DNA of 12,575 nt, from assembly GCA_905235615.1 (NCBI GenBank), contig CAJOMB010000035.1:1-12575 (forward strand), written 5' to 3'. The DNA comes from an uncultured Bacteroidales bacterium (GTDB lineage: Bacteria > Bacteroidota > Bacteroidia > Bacteroidales > UBA932). The notes under the pieces were generated by a model. It saw only the letters and a list, made by a program, of their open reading frames with translations, was not told the DNA's origin and did not search any database. A program made the translations under genes and the position numbers. Positions 6,963 to 12,575 of the stretch are shown here, in pieces (the first letter of the stretch is position 1; each line of letters opens with the position of its first letter).

Positions 6963-7901
6963 TTATCTGGCTATCGGGAAAAAGCGGGAAACGCTTTTCA
7001 CATAATTCTCATACTGCGGATATTTGCCGGAGCTGATTTCCTCGGCCAGGGCGGAGCTGCCCAGGAAAAGGACCACCAGGAGCAGGGCTCCGATGATGCT
7101 CCAGTTGAAAAGGCCTGTACCGGCGCCGATGGAAAAGACATAGAAGCACAGCCAGATGGCCTGCTCGGCAAAATAATTGGGATGGCGGCTGCGGCTCCAC
7201 AGGCCCACCGTATTAAAGCCCTTGTTGTACGGGGCGGGCAGGTCTTCCAGCTTCTTTCCTTCCTTGATCATCTTCCACTTGGCGGTCTGGAAAGCCCACT
7301 GCTGCTCATCGGCCACAGTCTCGTAGATAATGAAGGCCAGCGTGAGCACGGCGGCAAGGGCGTCCACCCAGCCGAAGGGACGGGTGGAATTCATGCTCAC
7401 CAGCGCCGGGAAGGTAATCATGAGCACCAGGGCATTCTGGTAGAGGCTGATGAAAAAGAGGTCGAACACGCCCCAGGCAAGCTTGTTGTTGTTGAAGGGA
7501 GCGCCGTTTCTCACCACGGCCCAGCGGTAGTCCTCCTCCCCTTCCCAGAATTTGAGCCGATAGGCTCCCTTGCGGGCGAAGTTGTAGGTGAGGCGCGCGC
7601 CCCAGAGGGTGGCCAGGACAGCCATCACCACCAAGCGCAGGGACATGCCTCCGTTCACGGCGATGATCCAGGTGTAGGCGATGGGGAGCAGGCTCCAGAG
7701 TTTGTCCATCTGGGAGTTGTTGCCGGTGAGTTCTCCCACCACGAAGCACCAGACGGCACTGCAGCCGGCCACTATGCCCAGGGTTTTGAGCACCTGGAGC
7801 TGCTGTGCATCCAGCGCAGGACCCACATAGATATAGAGGATGGGACACACGATCAGGGACAGGCCCAGCAGGGTTCCCATCAGGGGAATGTTCATTTTCA
7901 T
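6963..7901 (-). CDS. DUF1295 / steroid 5-alpha-reductase-like membrane protein
   Basis: This 312-residue integral membrane protein has about seven hydrophobic spans: roughly 6-27, 41-58, 68-84, 88-107, 143-169, 179-196 and 247-281. The signature of the DUF1295 / steroid 5-alpha-reductase-like superfamily is clear: QMDKLWSLLP (64-73) and the C-terminal GLWSRSRHPNYFAEQ (233-247), which in relatives contributes to NAD(P)H binding, followed by KYPQYENYVKSVSRFFP (293-309). Family members reduce double bonds in lipids or steroids or methylate isoprenoid-type groups; the substrate here cannot be told. The start could be either ATG of MKMN (7901 or 7895). It is first in a tight operon with deoD (1-base gap) and the udp-like gene, a link to nucleoside salvage with no obvious explanation. 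Confidence 0.85.
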   Translation of the reverse strand: MKMNIPLMGTLLGLSLIVCPILYIYVGPALDAQQLQVLKTLGIVAGCSAVWCFVVGELTGNNSQMDKLWSLLPIAYTWIIAVNGGMSLRLVVMAVLATLWGARLTYNFARKGAYRLKFWEGEEDYRWAVVRNGAPFNNNKLAWGVFDLFFISLYQNALVLMITFPALVSMNSTRPFGWVDALAAVLTLAFIIYETVADEQQWAFQTAKWKMIKEGKKLEDLPAPYNKGFNTVGLWSRSRHPNYFAEQAIWLCFYVFSIGAGTGLFNWSIIGALLLVVLFLGSSALAEEISSGKYPQYENYVKSVSRFFPIAR

Positions 7902-7928
7902 GCCTTCAGTTTTTTACAAGTCAATTTG

Positions 7929-7936
7929 CAAAGATA
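7929..7936 (-). promoter_or_regulatory. -7 promoter element of the DUF1295-deoD-udp operon
   Basis: The minus strand reads TATCTTTG, identical to the -7 boxes of metY, GH28 and prfB in this window. It predicts a start near 7925 and a 24-base leader. No convincing -33 TTTG is seen at the usual spacing. Confidence 0.6.
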
Positions 7937-8000
7937 AGCATTTTCCTTGTAATTGCGTGTTTTGCGTCCCCCGTGCGCCGGAATGTTGTACCTGATAGCC

Positions 8001-8025
8001 AAGAAAAGGAGAGCCGTAGCTCTCC
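8001..8025 (-). terminator. Intrinsic terminator after the 59-codon minus-strand ORF
   Basis: On the minus strand GGAGAGC (8025-8019) and GCTCTCC (8014-8008) form a perfect 7-bp stem around the tetraloop TACG, followed directly by TTTTCTT (8007-8001). This is a textbook intrinsic terminator, about 30 bases downstream of the small ORF's stop codon. It marks the end of a minus-strand transcript well before the DUF1295 promoter. Confidence 0.75.
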
Positions 8026-8054
8026 CTAAGCCGCAGGGACGGAAGAAGATATCC

Positions 8055-8234
8055 CTAATGGGTACTAATCCGTACAGTGACTACTTTCGCTTCCCAAGCG
8101 CGTCGGCAGTATGAACGGACTTTTACTGGCCTGCCGTTTTGAATCCGAGTGTACGAACCAATCCGGACAAGACCGGGCATACTCACTTCAACTTGAAGTT
8201 CTGTGCCAGCAAAGGAATTCTCGTTTCTTTTCAT
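8055..8234 (-). CDS. Small basic protein of unknown function (59 aa)
   Basis: An ATG at 8234 opens a 59-codon frame ending in TAG at 8055. An in-frame TAA lies 9 bases upstream, so no longer version exists. The product is rich in Arg/Lys/Val, and residues 26-45 read GSYTRIQNGRPVKVRSYCRR. This YTR-x-x-NGR-x-V-x-VRSY-x-RR pattern resembles short TR/NG/VRSY-RR motifs that I recall from small phage and accessory proteins; that comparison is from memory and no function follows from it. There is no signal peptide or membrane span. A promoter and a leader terminator lie upstream, a hairpin surrounds the start codon, and an intrinsic terminator follows. The region is AT-richer than its neighbours. 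No Shine-Dalgarno is visible. A structured non-coding RNA is the main alternative. Confidence 0.5.
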   Translation of the reverse strand: MKRNENSFAGTELQVEVSMPGLVRIGSYTRIQNGRPVKVRSYCRRAWEAKVVTVRISTH

Positions 8235-8269
8235 AAAGGGTTAATATAGAAGCTTGTGAAACGAATTCC
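8214..8269 (-). promoter_or_regulatory. Inverted repeat enclosing the start codon of the 59-aa ORF
   Basis: On the minus strand GGAATTCGTTTC (8269-8258) can pair with GAAAC-GA-GAATTCC (8227-8214). The stem has 12 base pairs and a 2-base bulge. The 30-base loop carries the ATG at 8234, and the 3' arm falls in codons 4-7 of the ORF. Such an arrangement could modulate translation initiation or mRNA stability. The same sequence could be a DNA-level repeat, since it contains two EcoRI-like palindromes. Confidence 0.45.
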
Positions 8270-8310
8270 GGCGGTTGCAAACTACACCCTTCGGCTTTTT
8301 TTCTTGAGGT

Positions 8311-8347
8311 AAAAATAAAGGCATCTCACTTGGGATGGGATGCCTTT
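8311..8347 (-). terminator. Strong intrinsic terminator (S46 gene end and/or leader attenuator)
   Basis: AAAGGCATCCC (8347-8337) pairs with GAGATGCCTTT (8327-8317) on the minus strand, giving an 11-bp stem with one wobble or mismatch and a 9-base loop. The tail reads on as ATTTTTACC. It sits 155 bases after the S46 peptidase stop and can end that transcript. It also lies only about 35 bases downstream of a minus-strand promoter at 8414-8384, so it could equally release a short RNA of roughly 65-70 bases or attenuate the small ORF. On the plus strand the T-run is only four bases. Confidence 0.8.
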
Positions 8348-8383
8348 TGGTCGCTTCTATAAATGCCACCCTTAATGACTTTG

Positions 8384-8414
8384 CAAAGCTAAGGTTTTTT
8401 CTTCAATCTTCAAA
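8384..8414 (-). promoter_or_regulatory. Full Bacteroidetes-type promoter facing the 59-aa ORF
   Basis: On the minus strand TTTG (8414-8411) and TAGCTTTG (8391-8384) are 19 bases apart. This is the best complete -33/-7 pair in the window and predicts a start near 8380. It lies between the S46 stop (8502) and the strong terminator at 8347-8311, so the first element its transcript meets is that terminator. The -7 overlaps a CTTTGCAAAG palindrome (8379-8388). Confidence 0.65.
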
Positions 8415-8456
8415 ACTTTTTTCGGGTAAAATACCAGACCGAAGTAGCAAAACAGA

Positions 8457-8476
8457 AAAACTTTCATGCAAGTTTT
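8457..8476. other. Weak hairpin downstream of the S46 gene
   Basis: AAAACTT (8457-8463) and AAGTTTT (8470-8476) form a perfect 7-bp AT-rich stem around TCATGC, 26 bases after the S46 stop codon. It has too little GC to be a convincing terminator on its own; the stronger stem at 8311-8347 is the better candidate. Apart from this and the promoter at 8384-8414, I see nothing else between 8348 and 8501. Confidence 0.3.
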
Positions 8477-8501
8477 GCAACACCTGCCTTCGCCCCCGCC
8501 G

Positions 8502-10475
8502 TCATTCGGCGAAACGCATCTCTTCAAGGAGGTAGTCCGCATGGCCTATCTCCTTGATTGTAAACAGGATATAGCGCACATCCAAGGAGATGTTGCGGCA
8601 GATTTCAGGGTCGAAGACCAGGTCGCTCATGGTGCCTTCCCACACGCGGTCGAAGTTGATGCCAATGAGGTTTCCCTGCGCATTGAGCACCGGGCTGCCG
8701 GAATTGCCGCCGGTGGTGTGGTTGGTGGCGAGGAAGCATACGGGCTGGTTCTCATGCCCTCCCTCCGCGTAAATGTCCCGCAGCGCCTGGGGAATGTTGT
8801 AGTCGAAAATATCCGGGTTGTCCTTCTCCATAATGCCTTTCAGCGTGCTCACAGGCCGGTAGTAGATGGCATCGGCCGGCCGATATCCCTCCACATGACC
8901 ATACGCGACGCGAAGGGTGAGATTGGCATCGGGATAGAAGGTCTTTTCCCGCTCGAATTCCATCTGGCCCTGCATGTAATCCCGGTACAGCAGGTTCAGG
9001 GAGGCGGTAAAGGCCGATACCTGGGGCACCAGATTCTGTTGGAAATGCTCTTCCAGGGCTTGCGCCAATTCCTTCGCCTCCGTCTCCGAGGCGAAGACGG
9101 CGTCTCTCCAGGCCTCCATGGTTCCGTACAGGGCCCGCTTCTCTATGAAATAAGCGGGCTTGTAGCTGTCTTCCAAGGCCTTGTCGAAGGCGCTCATCAG
9201 GGCCACGAAGGTCTCGCGGTCGATGGGCTCGTAGTAATCTTTCAAGTCTCCCCCACGGCCGCGGGCCATCTGCAGTTTCTCGATGGCGCGGACCGTCTCG
9301 TTGTAGTATTCATAGGCGCGGTAGATGGGGTTGCGGGCGGCATAGACGGCGGCAAGTCGGCCCGTAAGCCCCTCATAGCGCGTGCCGCGGGCCCACGCTT
9401 CGAATCGGCCTTCATAGTCCTGCTTCACGGGAACGATGCGGTTCTTGCGAAGGCCCTTCTCCTCTCCCTGCCACTTCTTCCAGGCATTGGCCACGCCGGC
9501 ATACTTGCTGGAATACTGGATGCGTACGGCCTGGCTCCGGTCCATGTACTTTTTCATGATGCCCAGACGGGTGGTGCGGAGGGCAATCTTTTCCGGATCT
9601 GACACGTCCTGAATATAGCGCACGGCCTCCGAATGTACGTACTCCTGCGTGGAGCCCGGACAGCCATAGACAAAGGTAAAATCGCCTTCCTGCACCCCTG
9701 CAAGGGAGATTTTCAGCGATTTTTTGGGCCGATAGGGCACGTTCTCCGGGCTGTAGTCGGCCGGCATGTTGTCCGCCCCGGCATAGATGCGGAAGATGGA
9801 GAAGTCTCCGGTGTGGCGGGGCCACATCCAGTTGTCCGTCTCGCCGCCGAACTTGCCGATGGAGGAGGGCGGAGCGCCCACCAAGCGTACGTCCCGGTAC
9901 TCCCGGAAAACAAAGAGGAAGTACTGGTTGCCGTAGTAGAGGGCCTCTACGCTGGCTTTCAGTCCCTGACCGTCCTTCACGGCCTGCTCCCGCAGCCTGG
10001 CGGCGTTCTTTTTCACCAAGGCCTGGCGCTGATCTTCACTCATCCTGGCAGGCTTGTAGCCTTTGAGGACGATGTCGGTGACGTCTTCCATCCTTTCCAG
10101 GAAGCGGACGGTGAGGCCGGGATTGGGCAGTTCATCGGCCCGGGAAAGGGCCCAGAAGCCATCCTTGAGGTAATCGTGTTCCACGGAGGAATGCTTCTGG
10201 ATATAGCCGTAGCCGCAGTGGTGGTTGGTGAAAAGGAGGCCTTCGTCACTCACCAGCTCGCCGGTGCAGCCGCTTCCGAACAGCACAACGGCATCCTTGA
10301 GGGAAGCCTGGTTCACGCTGTAAATGTCTTCGGCGCTGAGCTGGAAGCCCTTGGCCTGCATGTCCCCGATGCGTTGGGAGATGAGGGCGGGAAGCCACAT
10401 GCCTTCGTCGGCCTTCAGGGGCTGGGATGCGGCGATGAGGAGGGCCGCTGCGAGAATGTGTTTTTTCATTTTCAT
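8502..10475 (-). CDS. dpp11: Secreted S46 dipeptidyl-peptidase, predicted DPP11 type (Asp/Glu-specific)
   Basis: This 657-residue serine exopeptidase of family S46 removes N-terminal dipeptides from oligopeptides, normally in the periplasm. A signal peptide spans about residues 1-22 (MKMKKHILAAALLIAAS, cleavage near LKA/DEGMW). The triad is visible: H85 in FTNHHCGYG, D214 in GGETDNWMWPRHTGDFSIFRIY, and S592 in TTGGNSGSP. C70 and C87 flank the His as in relatives. Arg at position 610, 18 residues after the Ser in LIGINFDRVWEGTMSD, matches the residue that defines DPP11 (Arg673 in Porphyromonas, from memory); DPP7 has Gly there. It is about 60 residues shorter than typical DPP7/DPP11 (about 710-720), mostly between D214 and S592. 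The start could be either ATG of MKMKK. It lies 36 bases after the GH28 gene and may share its transcript. Confidence 0.94.
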   Translation of the reverse strand: MKMKKHILAAALLIAASQPLKADEGMWLPALISQRIGDMQAKGFQLSAEDIYSVNQASLKDAVVLFGSGCTGELVSDEGLLFTNHHCGYGYIQKHSSVEHDYLKDGFWALSRADELPNPGLTVRFLERMEDVTDIVLKGYKPARMSEDQRQALVKKNAARLREQAVKDGQGLKASVEALYYGNQYFLFVFREYRDVRLVGAPPSSIGKFGGETDNWMWPRHTGDFSIFRIYAGADNMPADYSPENVPYRPKKSLKISLAGVQEGDFTFVYGCPGSTQEYVHSEAVRYIQDVSDPEKIALRTTRLGIMKKYMDRSQAVRIQYSSKYAGVANAWKKWQGEEKGLRKNRIVPVKQDYEGRFEAWARGTRYEGLTGRLAAVYAARNPIYRAYEYYNETVRAIEKLQMARGRGGDLKDYYEPIDRETFVALMSAFDKALEDSYKPAYFIEKRALYGTMEAWRDAVFASETEAKELAQALEEHFQQNLVPQVSAFTASLNLLYRDYMQGQMEFEREKTFYPDANLTLRVAYGHVEGYRPADAIYYRPVSTLKGIMEKDNPDIFDYNIPQALRDIYAEGGHENQPVCFLATNHTTGGNSGSPVLNAQGNLIGINFDRVWEGTMSDLVFDPEICRNISLDVRYILFTIKEIGHADYLLEEMRFAE

Positions 10476-10511
10476 GCGAATTCGTACAAAAATCTTCAGG
10501 ACCGGGAGGAG

Positions 10512-11838
10512 CTAACGAGACTCGAAGGTGGTGAGTGCCACGTTTTCCAATTTCACCATGGCCGGATCGGAAACGAGAAGGCTGTCTTTGTTGTAGAAGA
10601 AAGAAGACTCACGGATGGTGATGTCATGAATCATTTCCAGGGTTCCGGATGCCTTGATGGCCGTTTCGCAGCCCCGGCACACGATACGCTCCATCACAAT
10701 GTCCTGAAATTCCGGAACGAAGGCCCTGGTCTTGGCCGCCTCCCGGTCTTCGTAACCGGCGGCCTTGTCGGCATAGGTGGTTTCAAACACCACCGCCTGG
10801 TCTTTGATATTGGCCATGTAGATGTCGCTGATGCGGATGTTGCGGGTGACGCCGCCGCGCTCCGGGGCGCTCTTGAAACGAAGGCCCGTATCCGTGCCGA
10901 TGAAGGAGTTGTGGCGCACGATGATGTCTTCCATGCCGCCGCTGAATTCAGAGCCAATCACGAAGCCGCCGTGGGCGTGATAGACCGTATTGTACTCTAT
11001 AACAATGTCCTTGCAGGGGCCGTCCTTGAGGGCCTTGGCGCCCGCTCCGCCCTTCAGGCAGATGCCGTCGTCCCCCACGTCCATGGTGCAGCGGGTTACC
11101 AGCACCCGCTGGCACTGCATGATGTCTATGCCGTCTCCGTTCTGGGCATTCCAGGGGCAGCGCACCTTGACGTTGTCAATGGTCACATCCGTACAGCGCT
11201 GGGGCACCAGATGGAACTTGGGAGCGTTCTGCAAGGTCACATCCTTCACCGTGGGTGCAGTCCGTGAAACGCACCATGTTGGAGCGCATCTTCTCCTGGC
11301 TGCGGGCATCGGGGGCGATATTCGGGTAATGGGCAAGGTCGAAGGGATACCACAGGCTGCCGTCCTCCGTCACGGTGCCGCCTTTTTTGAGGATTTCCGC
11401 CCACTCCGCATCGCTCACTTTGGAGCGCTTGACGGGCCACCACCAGCTGCCATTCCCTTCAATGATGCCTTCTCCGGAAATCATGACGTCGTGCCGCTTG
11501 GAGGCCGTCAGGGCCGGCTTCACGTCACCGTCCTTCAGGAATTCTTCCTTGTTGGGAGAGAAGAGGATGACGGCACCCCGTTCCAGGTGCAAGTCTATGC
11601 AGTCCTTGAGGGAAATGGGGCCGGTGAGGTACAGGCCTTCCGGCACGTTGAGATGGCCGCCGCCCTGCTTGGTCAGGGCGCTGATGGCCTTGGCAAAGGC
11701 CTGGGTATTGGACGTGACGCCGTCACCCACAGCGCCGAAATCTGTCAGGGATACGCTCCGCTCCGGGATTTGGGCAAGTTCCTGGGCCGCCACGGTAAAG
11801 CCGCAGGCAAGGGCCAAAAGGGTAAAAAAACGTTTCAT
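10512..11838 (-). pseudogene. GH28 polygalacturonase-type glycoside hydrolase, interrupted by one frameshift
   Basis: Two overlapping frames together encode one secreted pectin-type hydrolase of about 440 residues. The 5' part starts at the ATG at 11838 (MKRFFTLLALACGFTVAAQ, a signal peptide), runs into the GH28-typical TDFGAVGDGVTSNTQAF (32-48), and leaves frame after MVRFTDCTH. The rest continues in another frame as VKDVTLQNAPKFHLVPQR. The switch is at about 11244-11253, where the minus strand reads CACGGTGAAG: a net gain of 1 or loss of 2 bases. All catalytic motifs sit in the downstream part: NGD (11133-11141), DD of GDDGICLKGG (11067-11072), HGG (10965-10973) and RFK (10872-10880). No further stop or decay is seen, so either a very recent mutation or a sequencing error is likely. 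Upstream in-frame ATGs (to 11952) run past the promoter and are rejected. Confidence 0.9.
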
Positions 11839-11844
11839 ATTTTT

Positions 11845-11877
11845 CAAAGATACGCAATCTTTTCCGAAGATGCCAAA
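11845..11877 (-). promoter_or_regulatory. Promoter of the GH28 gene
   Basis: On the minus strand TTTG (11877-11874) and TATCTTTG (11852-11845) are 21 bases apart, fitting the Bacteroidetes consensus with slightly long spacing. The predicted start near 11841 leaves only about 3 bases before the ATG at 11838, so the mRNA would be nearly leaderless. Confidence 0.6.
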
Positions 11878-11928
11878 TTTATCATGTTGCCAGGTGAAAA
11901 GGACACCCGCAAATCCGCGCAAAAGTGT

Positions 11929-11936
11929 TATCTTTG
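11929..11936 (+). promoter_or_regulatory. -7 promoter element of prfB
   Basis: TATCTTTG at 11929-11936 is a perfect Bacteroidetes -7 box. It predicts a start near 11940, about 3 bases before the prfB ATG at 11943. No -33 TTG is found at the standard distance. The spacer from 11839 to 11942 holds this element, the opposing GH28 promoter, and nothing else I recognise. Confidence 0.6.
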
Positions 11937-11942
11937 CACCGT

Positions 11943-12575
11943 ATGACAACATTAGAACAGATAAAGGACCTGCAGGAGCGGATGGGCACCCTCAAGGCCT
12001 GCCTGGATATTGAAGGCAAGCGGAAGGACGTGGCCGCCAAGACGCAGGAGACCCTGGCACCGGACTTCTGGGGAGACCCCAAGGCCGCCGAAACCTTCCT
12101 CAAGAAACTCTCCGGCATCAAGAGTTGGGTGACGGACTTCGACAAGGCCCGCAGCGCCGTGGAAGACCTGGAGGTGCTGTATGACTTCGCCAAGGACAGC
12201 CTCTCCGGGGCCGATGACGAAGCCATGGAGACGGCGGAAACCCGGGAGCTGGACCAGGCGTACCAGGAGGCGGTGGAGGCGGTGGAAGCCCTGGAACTCA
12301 AGAATATGCTGGGCGGCGAGGGCGACAACCTGGGCGCCGTGCTCACCATCAACTCCGGCGCCGGCGGCACTGAAGCCAACGACTGGAGCGCGATGCTCAT
12401 GCGCATGTACCTCCGCTGGGGCGAGCGCAACGGCTACAAGATGACGGTCACCTCGCTCCTGGAAGGCGAAGAGGCCGGCATCAAGAGCTGCACCATCGAG
12501 GTGGAAGGCGACTACGCCTACGGCTACCTGAAGGCCGAAAACGGTGTGCACCGCCTGGTGCGCATCTCCCCCTTC
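11943..12575 (+). CDS. prfB: Peptide chain release factor 2 (5' part, cut by window end)
   Basis: The first 211 residues of RF2 are present; the frame is still open at the window edge. RF2 ends translation at UGA and UAA. The coiled-coil N-terminal domain (MTTLEQIKDLQERMGTLKAC..., then APDFWGDPKAAE at 39-50) is followed by the family-typical INSGAGGTEANDW (135-147), MLMRMYLRWGERNGYK (150-165), EGEEAGIKS (173-181) and GDYAYGYLKAENGVHRLVRISPF. The anticodon-like SPF and the GGQ motif lie beyond the window. Unusually for prfB, codons 20-22 are TGC CTG GAT in a single continuous frame, with no in-frame UGA and no SD-like AGGGGG before it, so no programmed frameshift is needed. The ATG at 11943 is the only start close after the promoter. 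Confidence 0.95.
   Translation, partial: MTTLEQIKDLQERMGTLKACLDIEGKRKDVAAKTQETLAPDFWGDPKAAETFLKKLSGIKSWVTDFDKARSAVEDLEVLYDFAKDSLSGADDEAMETAETRELDQAYQEAVEAVEALELKNMLGGEGDNLGAVLTINSGAGGTEANDWSAMLMRMYLRWGERNGYKMTVTSLLEGEEAGIKSCTIEVEGDYAYGYLKAENGVHRLVRISPF

Noticed and set aside
8111..8236. 41-codon plus-strand frame opposite the 59-aa ORF (MNGLLLACRF...)
   Set aside because: It is shorter, has no promoter on that strand and no closing terminator; most likely a shadow.
8000..8280. Known structured RNA (RNase P RNA, tmRNA, SRP RNA, cobalamin or SAM riboswitch)
   Set aside because: Several small inverted repeats are present (for example 8088-8100 and 8185-8199), but I could not find the conserved cores of these RNAs on either strand. 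An unknown structured RNA is not excluded.
8376..8383. Plus-strand TGACTTTG as a divergent -7 box next to 8384-8414
   Set aside because: It mismatches TAnnTTTG, and the nearest upstream TTTTG is 26 bases away, too far for a -33 element. It seems to result from the CTTTGCAAAG palindrome.
11244..11253. Programmed ribosomal frameshift as explanation of the split GH28 gene
   Set aside because: No slippery heptamer or stimulatory stem is apparent at the switch, and GH28 enzymes are not known to be made this way; mutation or sequencing error is simpler.
9633..11267. Long open frame (544 codons) on the plus strand opposite S46 and GH28
   Set aside because: It is antisense to two clear genes, including across the spacer between them; composition is His/Gly/Val-rich with no domain, so an artefact of codon bias.
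11839..11952. N-terminal extension of the GH28 gene up to an ATG at 11952
   Set aside because: It would run through the GH28 promoter and into the prfB start; MKRFFTLL at 11838 begins a proper signal peptide.
1..12575. tRNA, rRNA, CRISPR arrays, insertion sequences, integrase or attachment sites
   Set aside because: No tRNA-like cloverleaf, no spaced direct repeats, no transposase or integrase frames and no flanking terminal repeats were seen.

Overview
This window looks like chromosomal DNA from a fairly GC-rich member of the Bacteroidales (Bacteroidetes). The protein families point there: an S46 dipeptidyl-peptidase, a Bacteroidetes-style long nucleoside phosphorylase, and a metY-metX-thrA operon. 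The promoters agree. At least six sites carry the Bacteroidetes -7 element TAnnTTTG, three of them with a matching -33 TTG/TTTG, and ribosome-binding sites are weak or absent. Rikenellaceae/Alistipes or an uncultured GC-rich relative would fit, but I cannot fix the genus from sequence alone. I see no rRNA, tRNA, CRISPR array, insertion sequence or phage module.

Layout. (1) 1-54 is the 3' end of an unidentified plus-strand gene, converging on a minus-strand Lrp/AsnC regulator (58-525). (2) A divergent promoter region (526-712) leads into a tight plus-strand operon at 713-5334: metY (O-acetylhomoserine sulfhydrylase), metX (homoserine O-acetyltransferase-like, overlapping by 4 bases) and thrA (fused aspartokinase-homoserine dehydrogenase, 6 bases later). 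Together they cover aspartate phosphorylation, homoserine formation, acetylation and direct sulfhydrylation to homocysteine; only aspartate-semialdehyde dehydrogenase is missing. The Lrp protein is a likely, unproven, regulator. (3) Directly abutting thrA, stop codon to stop codon, is a minus-strand operon of a DUF1295/steroid-reductase-like membrane protein, deoD and a uridine-phosphorylase-like gene (transcribed 7901 to 5335). (4) The AT-richer stretch 7902-8501 holds a compact minus-strand unit: a promoter, an intrinsic terminator just downstream of it, a hairpin around a start codon, a 59-codon reading frame with a basic YTR...NGR...VRSY.RR pattern, and a closing terminator. (5) Minus-strand genes follow for a secreted S46 peptidase of predicted DPP11 (Asp/Glu) specificity and a GH28 polygalacturonase-type enzyme split by one frameshift. 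(6) Divergent from GH28 is prfB (release factor 2), cut by the window end and lacking the usual programmed-frameshift site.

The least explained item is the small transcription unit at about 8001-8414. The others most worth checking are the GH28 frameshift, the near-leaderless divergent promoters of GH28 and prfB, the hairpin at the predicted 5' end of the met mRNA, and the perfect GC-rich hairpin inside the last codons of thrA, where no intergenic space exists for a terminator.
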